DNA of 5,510 nt from an uncultured Neisseria sp. Its GTDB lineage: Bacteria; Pseudomonadota; Gammaproteobacteria; Burkholderiales; Neisseriaceae. Position numbers and translations under genes: made by a program. The stretch spans positions 1-5,510 of the forward strand of contig CAMURX010000121.1 of assembly GCA_947097615.1 (NCBI GenBank), written 5' to 3'. Below the pieces are notes generated by a model, which was not told the origin of the DNA, did no database searches, and saw nothing but the letters and a program-made list of their open reading frames with translations. Shown piece by piece: positions 1-5,131 of the stretch (positions are counted from its first letter, which is position 1; the number at the start of each line of letters is the position of its first letter).

Positions 1-917
1 ACGAGCATTATCTCGAAGTCGAAACCCCGATGATGCACCCGATTCCCGGCGGTGCGACAGCGAAGCCCTTCGTTACCCATCACAACGCGTTGGACATCCC
101 GCTCTACCTGCGCATTGCCCCCGAGCTGTATCTGAAACGCTTGGTGGTCGGCGGTTTGGAGCGCGTGTTTGAAATCAACCGCAGCTTCCGCAACGAAGGC
201 ATGTCCGTGCGCCACAACCCCGAATTCACCATGATCGAATTCTACGAAGCCTTCTCCGACTACGAACGCATGATGCAGATGGCGGAAGACATCATCCGCA
301 ACGCATCGCGCACGGTCAACGGCACGGCGAAAATCAGCTACAACGGCAAAGAAGTCGATTTGGAAAGCCCGTTTGAACGCCTGACCATTCTCGAAGCCAT
401 CAAAAAATACAATCCGCACTACACCGACGAGCAGTTGAACGATGCGGAGTGGCTGAAAAAAGAAATCGTCAAACACGGCGAAAGCCTGCCGCCGTCCCCC
501 GGCATCGGCAGCCTGCAACTCGCCCTGTTTGAAGGTTGCGCCGAGGGCAAACTGTGGAACCCGACCTTCATCGTCGATTACCCGGTCGAAGTTTCCCCGT
601 TGGCACGAGCTTCGGATACGAAACAAGGTCTGACCGAACGTTTCGAATTGTTCGTTGTCGGCCGCGAGCTGGCAAACGGCTATTCCGAGTTGAACGACCC
701 CGAAGACCAAGCCGAACGCTTCAAAGCGCAAGTGGCGCAAAAAGACGCGGGCGACGACGAAGCCATGCACTACGATGCCGACTACATCCGCGCGATGGAA
801 TTCGGCCTGCCGCCGACAGGCGGTTGCGGCATCGGCATCGACCGCTTGGTGATGCTGTTGACCGATTCGCAAACCATCCGCGACGTGATTTTGTTCCCGC
901 AGATGCGTCCCGAATAA
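1..917 (+). CDS. lysS: Lysyl-tRNA synthetase, class II, C-terminal part (5' end outside window)
   Basis: This enzyme charges tRNA(Lys) with lysine in the cytoplasm, using ATP. The reading frame is already open at the left edge (first full codon at base 3) and ends at TAA 915-917, giving 304 visible residues, about 60% of a roughly 500-residue bacterial LysRS. The segment is the class II catalytic core. The end of motif 1 is at the left edge ([14 protein letters not shown]). Motif 2 is around bases 160-215, with [14 protein letters not shown] followed by RHNPEFTM. The LysRS-typical SPLAR and [12 protein letters not shown] stretches are at about 595-705. Motif 3, [12 protein letters not shown], spans about 819-854 and includes its arginine. 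All are intact. The N-terminal anticodon-binding OB-fold lies outside the window. The ATG at 30 is an internal methionine, not the start, because the conserved motif continues upstream of it. AspRS and AsnRS share this fold, but the match to LysRS runs the whole length. Confidence 0.97.
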   Translation, partial: EHYLEVETPMMHPIPGGATAKPFVTHHNALDIPLYLRIAPELYLKRLVVGGLERVFEINRSFRNEGMSVRHNPEFTMIEFYEAFSDYERMMQMAEDIIRNASRTVNGTAKISYNGKEVDLESPFERLTILEAIKKYNPHYTDEQLNDAEWLKKEIVKHGESLPPSPGIGSLQLALFEGCAEGKLWNPTFIVDYPVEVSPLARASDTKQGLTERFELFVVGRELANGYSELNDPEDQAERFKAQVAQKDAGDDEAMHYDADYIRAMEFGLPPTGGCGIGIDRLVMLLTDSQTIRDVILFPQMRPE

Positions 918-935
918 GGTAGGGTTGAATGATGG

Positions 936-981
936 AAAGGCCGTCTGAAAGCGGGGTTCTCCGTTTTCAGACGGCCTTTTT
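936..981 (+). terminator. DUS-hairpin terminator after lysS
   Basis: Two DNA uptake sequences in opposite orientation (forward AGGCCGTCTGAA at 938-949, reverse at 966-977) form the core of a 19-bp stem, 936-954 with 961-979. Its only imperfection is a G-U pair (951 with 964). The loop is six bases (955-960), and a T run (977-981) overlaps the end of the stem. It begins 18 bases after the lysS stop codon. Paired DUS acting as factor-independent terminators are a known neisserial arrangement, and this is the best-formed example in the window. Confidence 0.9.
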
Positions 982-1138
982 GTTCTTTACGGCTGATTTC
1001 CGTTGCCTCTCACCAAGCCGAAGCAGGCGGTCTATCGTGGAGTTACCCAAGATTTTCCCAGAGCGGCCATATCCGTTTGACGGGGGTTGGGCGGTAAAGC
1101 AGGACGGATAGGGCTGCTTAAGCGGCCGTTGCTGCGGC

Positions 1139-1167
1139 AGGCCGTCTGAAAACTGTTCGGACGGCCT
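1139..1167. repeat. Imperfect DUS inverted repeat
   Basis: A forward exact DUS (AGGCCGTCTGAA, 1139-1150) is followed after five bases by a reverse arm with one change (TTCGGACGGCCT, 1156-1167). The 12-bp stem has one mismatch, T1147 with G1159, which is a U-G wobble in the + strand transcript. Only TTTCCC follows, so it would be at best a weak terminator. It may be a second, decaying terminator behind lysS. Confidence 0.75.
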
Positions 1168-1182
1168 TTCCCGATCGGAAAC

Positions 1183-1243
1183 GCCGCTTTTCCCATACCG
1201 CGCTTTTTCCGCCGTGCCTTTTCCCGTAAAATCCGCCTTTTCC
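1183..1243 (+). repeat. C/T-rich tract with four irregular GCCTTTTCC-like units
   Basis: Four related short units occur in 61 bases: GCCGCTTTTCCC (1183-1194), CCGCGCTTTTTCC (1198-1210), GCCGTGCCTTTTCCC (1211-1225) and ATCCGCCTTTTCC (1231-1243). Spacing of the CTTTT cores is 16, 15 and 19 bases, so this is not a clean tandem repeat. On the + strand the tract is pyrimidine-rich and poor in G relative to C. It may be chance composition, decayed 3' arms of DUS terminators (which end in GGCCTTTT), or a Rho-loading type of sequence. Confidence 0.35.
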
Positions 1244-1252
1244 AACAAATGC

Positions 1253-1290
1253 TTTCAGACGGCCTTTGTCTTGCTATCGGCCGTCTGAAA
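1253..1290. repeat. DUS palindrome, reverse-forward, just upstream of the ABC exporter
   Basis: A reverse DUS (1254-1265) and a forward DUS (12-mer window 1278-1289, beginning CG instead of AG) form a perfect 12-bp inverted repeat, 1253-1264 with 1279-1290, around a 14-base loop. This arm order is the opposite of the terminator type, and neither strand has a T run after the stem, so terminator function is unlikely. It ends 20 bases before the exporter start codon, so it would sit in the mRNA leader if transcription starts upstream of it. Confidence 0.85.
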
Positions 1291-1310
1291 ACTTATCGAA
1301 GCACAATAAA

Positions 1311-3161
1311 ATGATTAACAAGATTTTCAACTGGTTTGAAAGCCGGGTCGAAGCGTATCCCGAAGCCGTGCCGCTGTCGCCGAAAAAAGGGCTGCTGCCG
1401 TTTGTTTGGTCGGGCATGGACGGCGTGCGCAAATGGATTGCCGTGCTGGCGGTGATGACGGCGGGCATCGGCATCATGGAAGCCCTACTGTTTCAGTTTA
1501 TGGGCAAGGTAGTGGACTGGCTGGGCAGATACACGCCCGAAACGCTGTTTGCCGAAAAAGGTTGGGCGTTGGAGGGTATGGCCTTGATGATGCTGTTCTC
1601 CATCTGCTGGATATTCATCGCGTCCAACGTGCGCCTGCAAACCCTGCAAGGCGTGTTCCCCATGCGCCTGCGCTGGAATTTCCACCGCCTGATGCTGGGG
1701 CAGAGCCTCGGTTTTTATCAGGACGAATTTGCCGGCCGCGTGTCCGCCAAAGTCATGCAGACCGCGCTGGCGTTGCGCGACGTGGTGATGACCCTGGCCG
1801 ACATGGTAACTTATGTGCTGGTGTACTTCATCACGTCGGGCGTGATACTGGCAACGCTCGACAGCTGGCTGCTGCTGCCGTTTATCGGCTGGATAATCGG
1901 CTTTGCCTTGGTGATGCGTTTCCTGATTCCCAAATTGGGCAGAACCGCCGCCGCGCAGGCCGATGCCCGCTCGCTGATGACCGGCCGCATCACCGATGCC
2001 TATTCCAACATCGCCACCGTCAAACTTTTCTCCCACGGCGCGCGTGAAGCGGCTTATGCCAAGCAGTCGATGGAAGAATTCATGGTAACCGTTCATGCCC
2101 AAATGCGTCTGGCCACCATGCTGCACACCTGCAGTTTTCTGGTGAACACGTCGCTCACGCTGAGCACCGCCGCGCTGGGCATCTGGCTGTGGCATCAGGG
2201 GCAGGTCGGCGTGGGCGCGGTGGCCACAGCCACGGCCATGGCTTTGCGCGTGAACGGCCTGTCGCAATACATCATGTGGGAATCGGCACGGTTGTTTGAA
2301 AACATCGGTACCGTCAGCGACGGCATGGCCACCCTGTCCAAACCGCAAACCATCTTGGACAAACCGAACGCGCCGCCGCTGAAAGTGGTACGCGGCGAAA
2401 TCAAATTCGACAAAGTCGATTTTTCCTACGAAGCGGGCAAACCGCTGCTGCAGGATTTCAACCTGACCATCCGCCCGGGCGAAAAAGTCGGCCTAATCGG
2501 CCGCAGCGGCGCGGGCAAGTCCACCATCGTCAATCTGCTCCTGCGCTTTTACGAACCGCAAAACGGTACGATTTCAATAGACGGCCAAAACGTCGGCGAC
2601 GTTACCCAAGAAAGCCTGCGCGCCCAAATCGGATTGGTGACGCAGGATACCAGCCTGCTGCACCGCTCCGTGCGCGACAACATCGTCTACGGCCGCCCGA
2701 ACGCGACGGACGAAGAAATGATGCAGGCCGCCGAACGCGCCGAAGCCGCCGATTTCATCCCCAACCTTTCCGATGCCAAAGGGCGGCGCGGCTACGACGC
2801 GCATGTCGGCGAACGCGGCGTGAAACTCTCCGGCGGCCAACGCCAGCGCATCGCCATCGCCCGCGTCATGCTGAAAGACGCGCCGATTCTGTTGCTTGAC
2901 GAAGCCACCAGCGCGCTGGATTCCGAAGTGGAAGCCGCGATTCAGGAAAGCCTCGACAAAATGATGGACGGCAAAACCGTGATTGCCATCGCCCACCGCC
3001 TGTCCACTATCGCCGCCATGGACAGACTCATCGTTTTGGACAAAGGCCACATCGTCGAACAAGGCACTCATGCCGAACTTCTGGCGCAAAACGGACTGTA
3101 TGCCAAACTGTGGTCGCGCCAAAGCGGCGGCTTTTTGAGCGAACACGAAGGCGAAGCCTGA
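1311..3161 (+). CDS. ABC exporter half-transporter (fused membrane and ATPase domains)
   Basis: A 616-residue inner-membrane pump that should work as a dimer and export a substrate using ATP. About six hydrophobic segments lie near residues 41-62, 88-105, 160-182, 185-206, 268-292 and 298-315. The ATPase domain follows from about 360: Tyr373 as A-loop, Walker A GRSGAGKS 397-404, Q-loop Gln445, signature LSGGQ 506-510, Walker B ILLLD 526-530 with Glu531, D-loop SALD 534-537 and switch His562. All catalytic residues are present, so it should be active. I chose ATG 1311 because the protein there begins MINKIFNWFESR; the frame is open further upstream from a TTG at 1266, but that part only translates DUS repeat. 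The ribosome site is weak (GAAG about nine bases before ATG). The family includes MsbA-like lipid flippases and multidrug exporters; sequence alone does not fix the substrate, so I give no symbol. It stands alone between two DUS palindromes. Confidence 0.93.
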   Translation: MINKIFNWFESRVEAYPEAVPLSPKKGLLPFVWSGMDGVRKWIAVLAVMTAGIGIMEALLFQFMGKVVDWLGRYTPETLFAEKGWALEGMALMMLFSICWIFIASNVRLQTLQGVFPMRLRWNFHRLMLGQSLGFYQDEFAGRVSAKVMQTALALRDVVMTLADMVTYVLVYFITSGVILATLDSWLLLPFIGWIIGFALVMRFLIPKLGRTAAAQADARSLMTGRITDAYSNIATVKLFSHGAREAAYAKQSMEEFMVTVHAQMRLATMLHTCSFLVNTSLTLSTAALGIWLWHQGQVGVGAVATATAMALRVNGLSQYIMWESARLFENIGTVSDGMATLSKPQTILDKPNAPPLKVVRGEIKFDKVDFSYEAGKPLLQDFNLTIRPGEKVGLIGRSGAGKSTIVNLLLRFYEPQNGTISIDGQNVGDVTQESLRAQIGLVTQDTSLLHRSVRDNIVYGRPNATDEEMMQAAERAEAADFIPNLSDAKGRRGYDAHVGERGVKLSGGQRQRIAIARVMLKDAPILLLDEATSALDSEVEAAIQESLDKMMDGKTVIAIAHRLSTIAAMDRLIVLDKGHIVEQGTHAELLAQNGLYAKLWSRQSGGFLSEHEGEA

Positions 3162-3176
3162 GCAAACAGGTAAAGG

Positions 3177-3219
3177 AGGCCGTCTGAAAAGGGCAAAAGC
3201 CGTTTTTCAGACGGTCTTT
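3177..3219 (+). terminator. DUS-hairpin terminator after the ABC exporter
   Basis: A forward exact DUS (AGGCCGTCTGAA, 3177-3188) pairs with a reverse arm carrying one change (TTCAGACGGTCT, 3206-3217). The stem is 14 bp with G3179-T3215 as a G-U pair, and it can extend through a small bulge to GGC/GCC closing an AAAA loop. It starts 15 bases after the exporter stop. The T run after the stem is short (TTT), so it is probably weaker than the lysS terminator. Confidence 0.75.
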
Positions 3220-3223
3220 CCCG

Positions 3224-3252
3224 TTGCCAACGCCAACGAAATATGCCATAAC
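3224..3252 (+). promoter_or_regulatory. Candidate sigma-70 promoter for dprA
   Basis: TTGCCA (3224-3229, 5 of 6 consensus bases) and CATAAC (3247-3252, 4 of 6) are separated by exactly 17 bases. They lie just after the exporter terminator and 33 bases before the dprA start codon. Transcription would start near 3259, giving a leader of under 30 bases. Position supports it, but the -10 box is only moderate. Confidence 0.4.
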
Positions 3253-3285
3253 CGCAGCGATTATGATGCAAAGCGGGAAAACGGC

Positions 3286-4503
3286 ATGATTACTGAACAA
3301 GAACGCCATTACTGGCTGCGGCTGGCACTGATGCCGCACATTGGCGCGGAAAGCTTCCTGCAGCTTATCCGCCGTTTCGGCACGGCTACCGCCGCGTGGC
3401 AGGCGGATGCCGCAGCCGTACGGCAAGTACTGGTACGCAAAGCCGCGCAGGAAGCATGGGCAAACCGGCGCGGAGAAGCCGAACAGGCCGCCGAAGCCGC
3501 CGAAAAATGGTCGGAACAGGAAAACTGCCGCCTGCTGCTGTTGTGCGACGAAGACTTCCCCGCCATGCTGTCCGAAGGCATCACCCCGCCGCCGATGCTG
3601 TTCGTCCGCGGCAACGTCGGACTGCTGCACCGCCCGTCCGTGGCCATAGTCGGCAGCCGCCACGCCACCCCGCAGGCACTGCGCATCGCCCACGACTTCG
3701 GCCGCAGCCTGTCCGAGCTCGGGATTCCCGTCGTTTCGGGCATGGCCGCCGGCATCGATGCGGCCGCCCATCGCGGCGCATTGGCGGCCGGCGGCGGCAC
3801 CGTGGCCTTTTGGGGGACGGGCATAGACCGCATCTATCCGTCGTCCAACCGCGAACTGGCCTACGAACTCGGCGAAAAAGGCGCGATTGTATCCGAATTC
3901 CTGCTCGGAACCCGCCCGCTGGCGGGCAACTTCCCGCGCCGAAACCGCCTGATAGCCGCACTCTCGCAGGCCGTATTGGTCGTTGAAGCCGCCTTGGAAT
4001 CGGGTTCGCTGATTACCGCGCGGCTGGCGGGCGAAATGGGGCGCGAGGTGCTGGCCGTACCCGGCTCGATAGACAACCCGCACAGCAAAGGCTGCCACAA
4101 GCTGATTAAAGAAGGCGCGAAACTGACCGAATCGCTGGAAGACATCCTGCAGGAATGCCCGCAACTGTTGCCAGAAAGTGCCGCTTCATCATATTCTATA
4201 TATAAGGAAACGCCCGTACGGCGGAAAATTTCCGTCAGCCCTGCGGCAGAAACGGACGGCAGGCGGGAAGAAGTCTTTGAAAACAAAGAATACAGGCCGT
4301 CTGAAACCCCGCTTCCCCCGGCGACGGCCTCAAACGATGCCGCCGCCCTGCTTGAGAAAATGGGCTACGGCCCCATACATCCCGACACTTTGGCCGAACA
4401 GCTGAACAAAAACGCGGCCGACATTTACGCCGCCCTGTTGGAATTGGAACTGGGCGGACTCGTTGCCGCCATGCCGGGCGGGCGTTACCAACGTATCGGA
4501 TAA
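3286..4503 (+). CDS. dprA: DNA-processing protein DprA (Smf), transformation RecA loader
   Basis: DprA binds incoming single-stranded DNA in the cytoplasm during natural transformation, shields it from nucleases and helps load RecA. The product has 405 residues. An N-terminal helical region (about 1-85) precedes the Rossmann-like core (about 100-285), with IVGSRHAT 121-128, SGMAAGID 151-158, YP 184-185, NFPRRNRLI 215-223, VVEA 232-235, SGSL 239-242 and AVPG 257-260. A variable, partly AT-rich linker (about 291-350) follows, then a winged-helix-like C-terminal domain (about 353-403, LLEKMGYGPIHPDTLAEQL onward). All core motifs are intact and the length is typical for proteobacterial DprA. ATG 3286 gives the usual DprA N-terminus (EQERHYWLRLALMPHIG); GGGA at 3275-3278 is a modest ribosome site, and the nearby ATGs at 3263 and 3266 are out of frame. 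smg follows after 39 bases and is likely co-transcribed. An exact DUS lies in frame in the linker. Confidence 0.96.
   Translation: MITEQERHYWLRLALMPHIGAESFLQLIRRFGTATAAWQADAAAVRQVLVRKAAQEAWANRRGEAEQAAEAAEKWSEQENCRLLLLCDEDFPAMLSEGITPPPMLFVRGNVGLLHRPSVAIVGSRHATPQALRIAHDFGRSLSELGIPVVSGMAAGIDAAAHRGALAAGGGTVAFWGTGIDRIYPSSNRELAYELGEKGAIVSEFLLGTRPLAGNFPRRNRLIAALSQAVLVVEAALESGSLITARLAGEMGREVLAVPGSIDNPHSKGCHKLIKEGAKLTESLEDILQECPQLLPESAASSYSIYKETPVRRKISVSPAAETDGRREEVFENKEYRPSETPLPPATASNDAAALLEKMGYGPIHPDTLAEQLNKNAADIYAALLELELGGLVAAMPGGRYQRIG
4168..4206 (+). promoter_or_regulatory. Possible promoter inside the dprA linker
   Basis: TTGCCA (4168-4173) is followed after 18 bases by TATTCT (4192-4197), which runs into an AT-rich TATATATAAG (4197-4206). 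The block is clearly more AT-rich than the surrounding GC-rich coding sequence and lies in the variable linker of DprA. It could give extra transcription of smg about 340 bases downstream. It could equally be relaxed codon use in an unconserved linker. Confidence 0.25.
4294..4305 (+). repeat. DNA uptake sequence inside the dprA coding region
   Basis: An exact AGGCCGTCTGAA begins at a codon boundary and encodes Arg337-Pro-Ser-Glu340 in the variable linker between the Rossmann core and the C-terminal domain. It is the only DUS in this window that lies fully inside a gene, and it has no inverted partner nearby. The element is recognised on the DNA by the type IV pilin ComP during uptake. Confidence 0.95.
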
Positions 4504-4505
4504 AC

Positions 4506-4517
4506 AGGCCGTCTGAA
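4506..4517 (+). repeat. Single unpaired DNA uptake sequence between dprA and smg
   Basis: An exact AGGCCGTCTGAA begins two bases after the dprA stop codon. No reverse arm follows in the 39-base gap, so it cannot form the usual DUS terminator. This fits read-through from dprA into smg. Confidence 0.95.
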
Positions 4518-4530
4518 AACGCGGCCGGAC

Positions 4531-4536
4531 AAGGAA
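4531..4536 (+). promoter_or_regulatory. Ribosome binding site of smg
   Basis: AAGGAA lies six bases before the ATG at 4543. It is the clearest Shine-Dalgarno match in the window and supports that start codon. Confidence 0.7.
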
Positions 4537-4542
4537 TAAAAA

Positions 4543-4998
4543 ATGGTGGAATTGATAGCCTTCTTAATCGAACACTTCCAAGACTTCGACTCCTGCCCTT
4601 CGGGCGGCGATTTGGGGCACGTTTTGGAAGAAGTGGGCTTCGACGAGGCCGATATACACAAACTGCTGATGTTGATCGACGTATTGAACGAAGCATCGCA
4701 ATGGGAAGTTGCCGAACAAAGCGGCACCGCCATGCGCGTTTATTGGACAGAGGAAAGCGACAGGCTGCCGATGGAAGTGCGCGGCCTGCTGCACTACCTC
4801 GAACAGGCCGGCGCGCTGGATGCCGGACAGCGCGAGTTCGTCATCAACGCCCTGATGTTCATGCCTGCCGAAGACATTACCGTCGATATGGCCAAAGTGA
4901 TGAGCCTGCTGGTGTTGTGGGCGCAGAAATCCGAACTGCCCGTATTGGTGGGCGACGACCTGATGGCCGCGCTGCACGGCGAAGCCACCATGCATTGA
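4543..4998 (+). CDS. smg: Smg family protein (DUF494), function unknown
   Basis: A 151-residue soluble, acidic, probably helical protein with no signal peptide or membrane segment. It resembles E. coli Smg (about 157 residues) from end to end. The N-terminus MVELIAFLIEHF corresponds to the Smg start. Then come a segment ending in LEEVGFDEADIHKLLMLIDVL, the MRVYWTEESDRL stretch (E. coli has a similar MRIYTPEECERL), LLHYLEQAGALD, REFVINALMFMPAEDITVDMAKVMSLLVLW, and a short C-terminus ending in MH. No catalytic motif is visible, and only one cysteine is present (in DSCPSGG). The biochemical role of the family is not established. Its placement next to dprA recurs in proteobacteria, which suggests but does not show a link to DNA handling. 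The gene is preceded by a good ribosome site. The final A of its TGA stop is also the first base of a DUS. Confidence 0.93.
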   Translation: MVELIAFLIEHFQDFDSCPSGGDLGHVLEEVGFDEADIHKLLMLIDVLNEASQWEVAEQSGTAMRVYWTEESDRLPMEVRGLLHYLEQAGALDAGQREFVINALMFMPAEDITVDMAKVMSLLVLWAQKSELPVLVGDDLMAALHGEATMH

Positions 4999-5073
4999 GG
5001 CCGTCTGAAAACGGCCGCCGCGCTACGGTGCAACACGAAATCCAAACACATTCCATAGTTTTCAGACGGCCTC
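4997..5073. repeat. Long-spaced DUS inverted repeat after smg
   Basis: A forward DUS (4998-5009, overlapping the smg stop codon by one base) and a reverse DUS (5061-5072) form a perfect 16-bp inverted repeat, 4997-5012 with 5058-5073, around 45 bases. The arm order is that of a terminator, but the loop is long and CTCCCG follows instead of a T run, so termination would be weak at best. Its downstream arm is shared with the next palindrome. Confidence 0.85.
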
Positions 5074-5098
5074 CCGATACGGCAGAGGCCGTCTGAAA
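5060..5098. repeat. DUS palindrome, reverse-forward, just upstream of topA
   Basis: The reverse DUS at 5061-5072 also pairs with a forward DUS at 5086-5097: a perfect 14-bp inverted repeat, 5060-5073 with 5085-5098, around 11 bases. It ends 33 bases before the topA start codon. No T run follows, so it does not look like a terminator. It cannot form at the same time as the 4997-5073 hairpin. Confidence 0.88.
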
Positions 5099-5131
5099 CA
5101 TAAAATCCAATACATTAAAAGAGAACAGACA

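Larger units (their letters stand above)
918..1310. other. Gene-free intergenic stretch between lysS and the ABC exporter
   Basis: This 393-base stretch has no gene I can support. It contains the lysS terminator (936-981), an unassigned part (about 982-1138), an imperfect DUS hairpin (1139-1167), a C/T-rich tract (1183-1243) and a DUS palindrome (1253-1290). Short open frames exist on both strands (929-1111 forward, 967-1248 reverse), but they read through the DUS repeats, show no recognisable protein and lack a convincing ribosome site, so I treat them as chance. A TAAAAT at 1227-1232 resembles a -10 box but has no good -35 partner. The promoter of the downstream exporter is therefore not identified. 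The 982-1138 part could be a decayed gene or mobile element, but I recognise none. Confidence 0.6.

Noticed and set aside
1010..1060. Possible Correia repeat remnant (TATCGTGGAGTTA resembles the TATAGTGGATTAA end)
   Set aside because: Several mismatches, no second terminal repeat and no internal Correia sequence, so the resemblance is most likely chance.
929..1248. Short open frames in the lysS-exporter gap (929-1111 forward, 967-1248 reverse)
   Set aside because: Both translate DUS repeats into the tell-tale RPSE or PSE and SDG strings, have no family resemblance and no convincing ribosome site.
1266..1310. Longer form of the ABC exporter starting at TTG 1266
   Set aside because: The extra 15 residues are encoded by the DUS palindrome and leader, no ribosome site precedes TTG, and ATG 1311 gives a natural start.
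1485..2348. A 287-codon minus-strand open frame within the ABC exporter
   Set aside because: Rich in His, Gln and Gly with no domain, and fully antisense to the membrane domain of the exporter; a shadow frame.
1311..3161. Naming the ABC exporter msbA
   Set aside because: The fold and motifs are shared by many half-exporters; no lipid A gene is next to it and no substrate-specific residue can be read, so the name would be a guess.
3028..4164. A 378-codon open frame on the minus strand crossing the exporter end and dprA
   Set aside because: It is antisense to two genes with strong family matches, shows no recognisable protein motif, and is what GC-rich codon bias produces on the opposite strand. 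It also reads through the DUS terminator.
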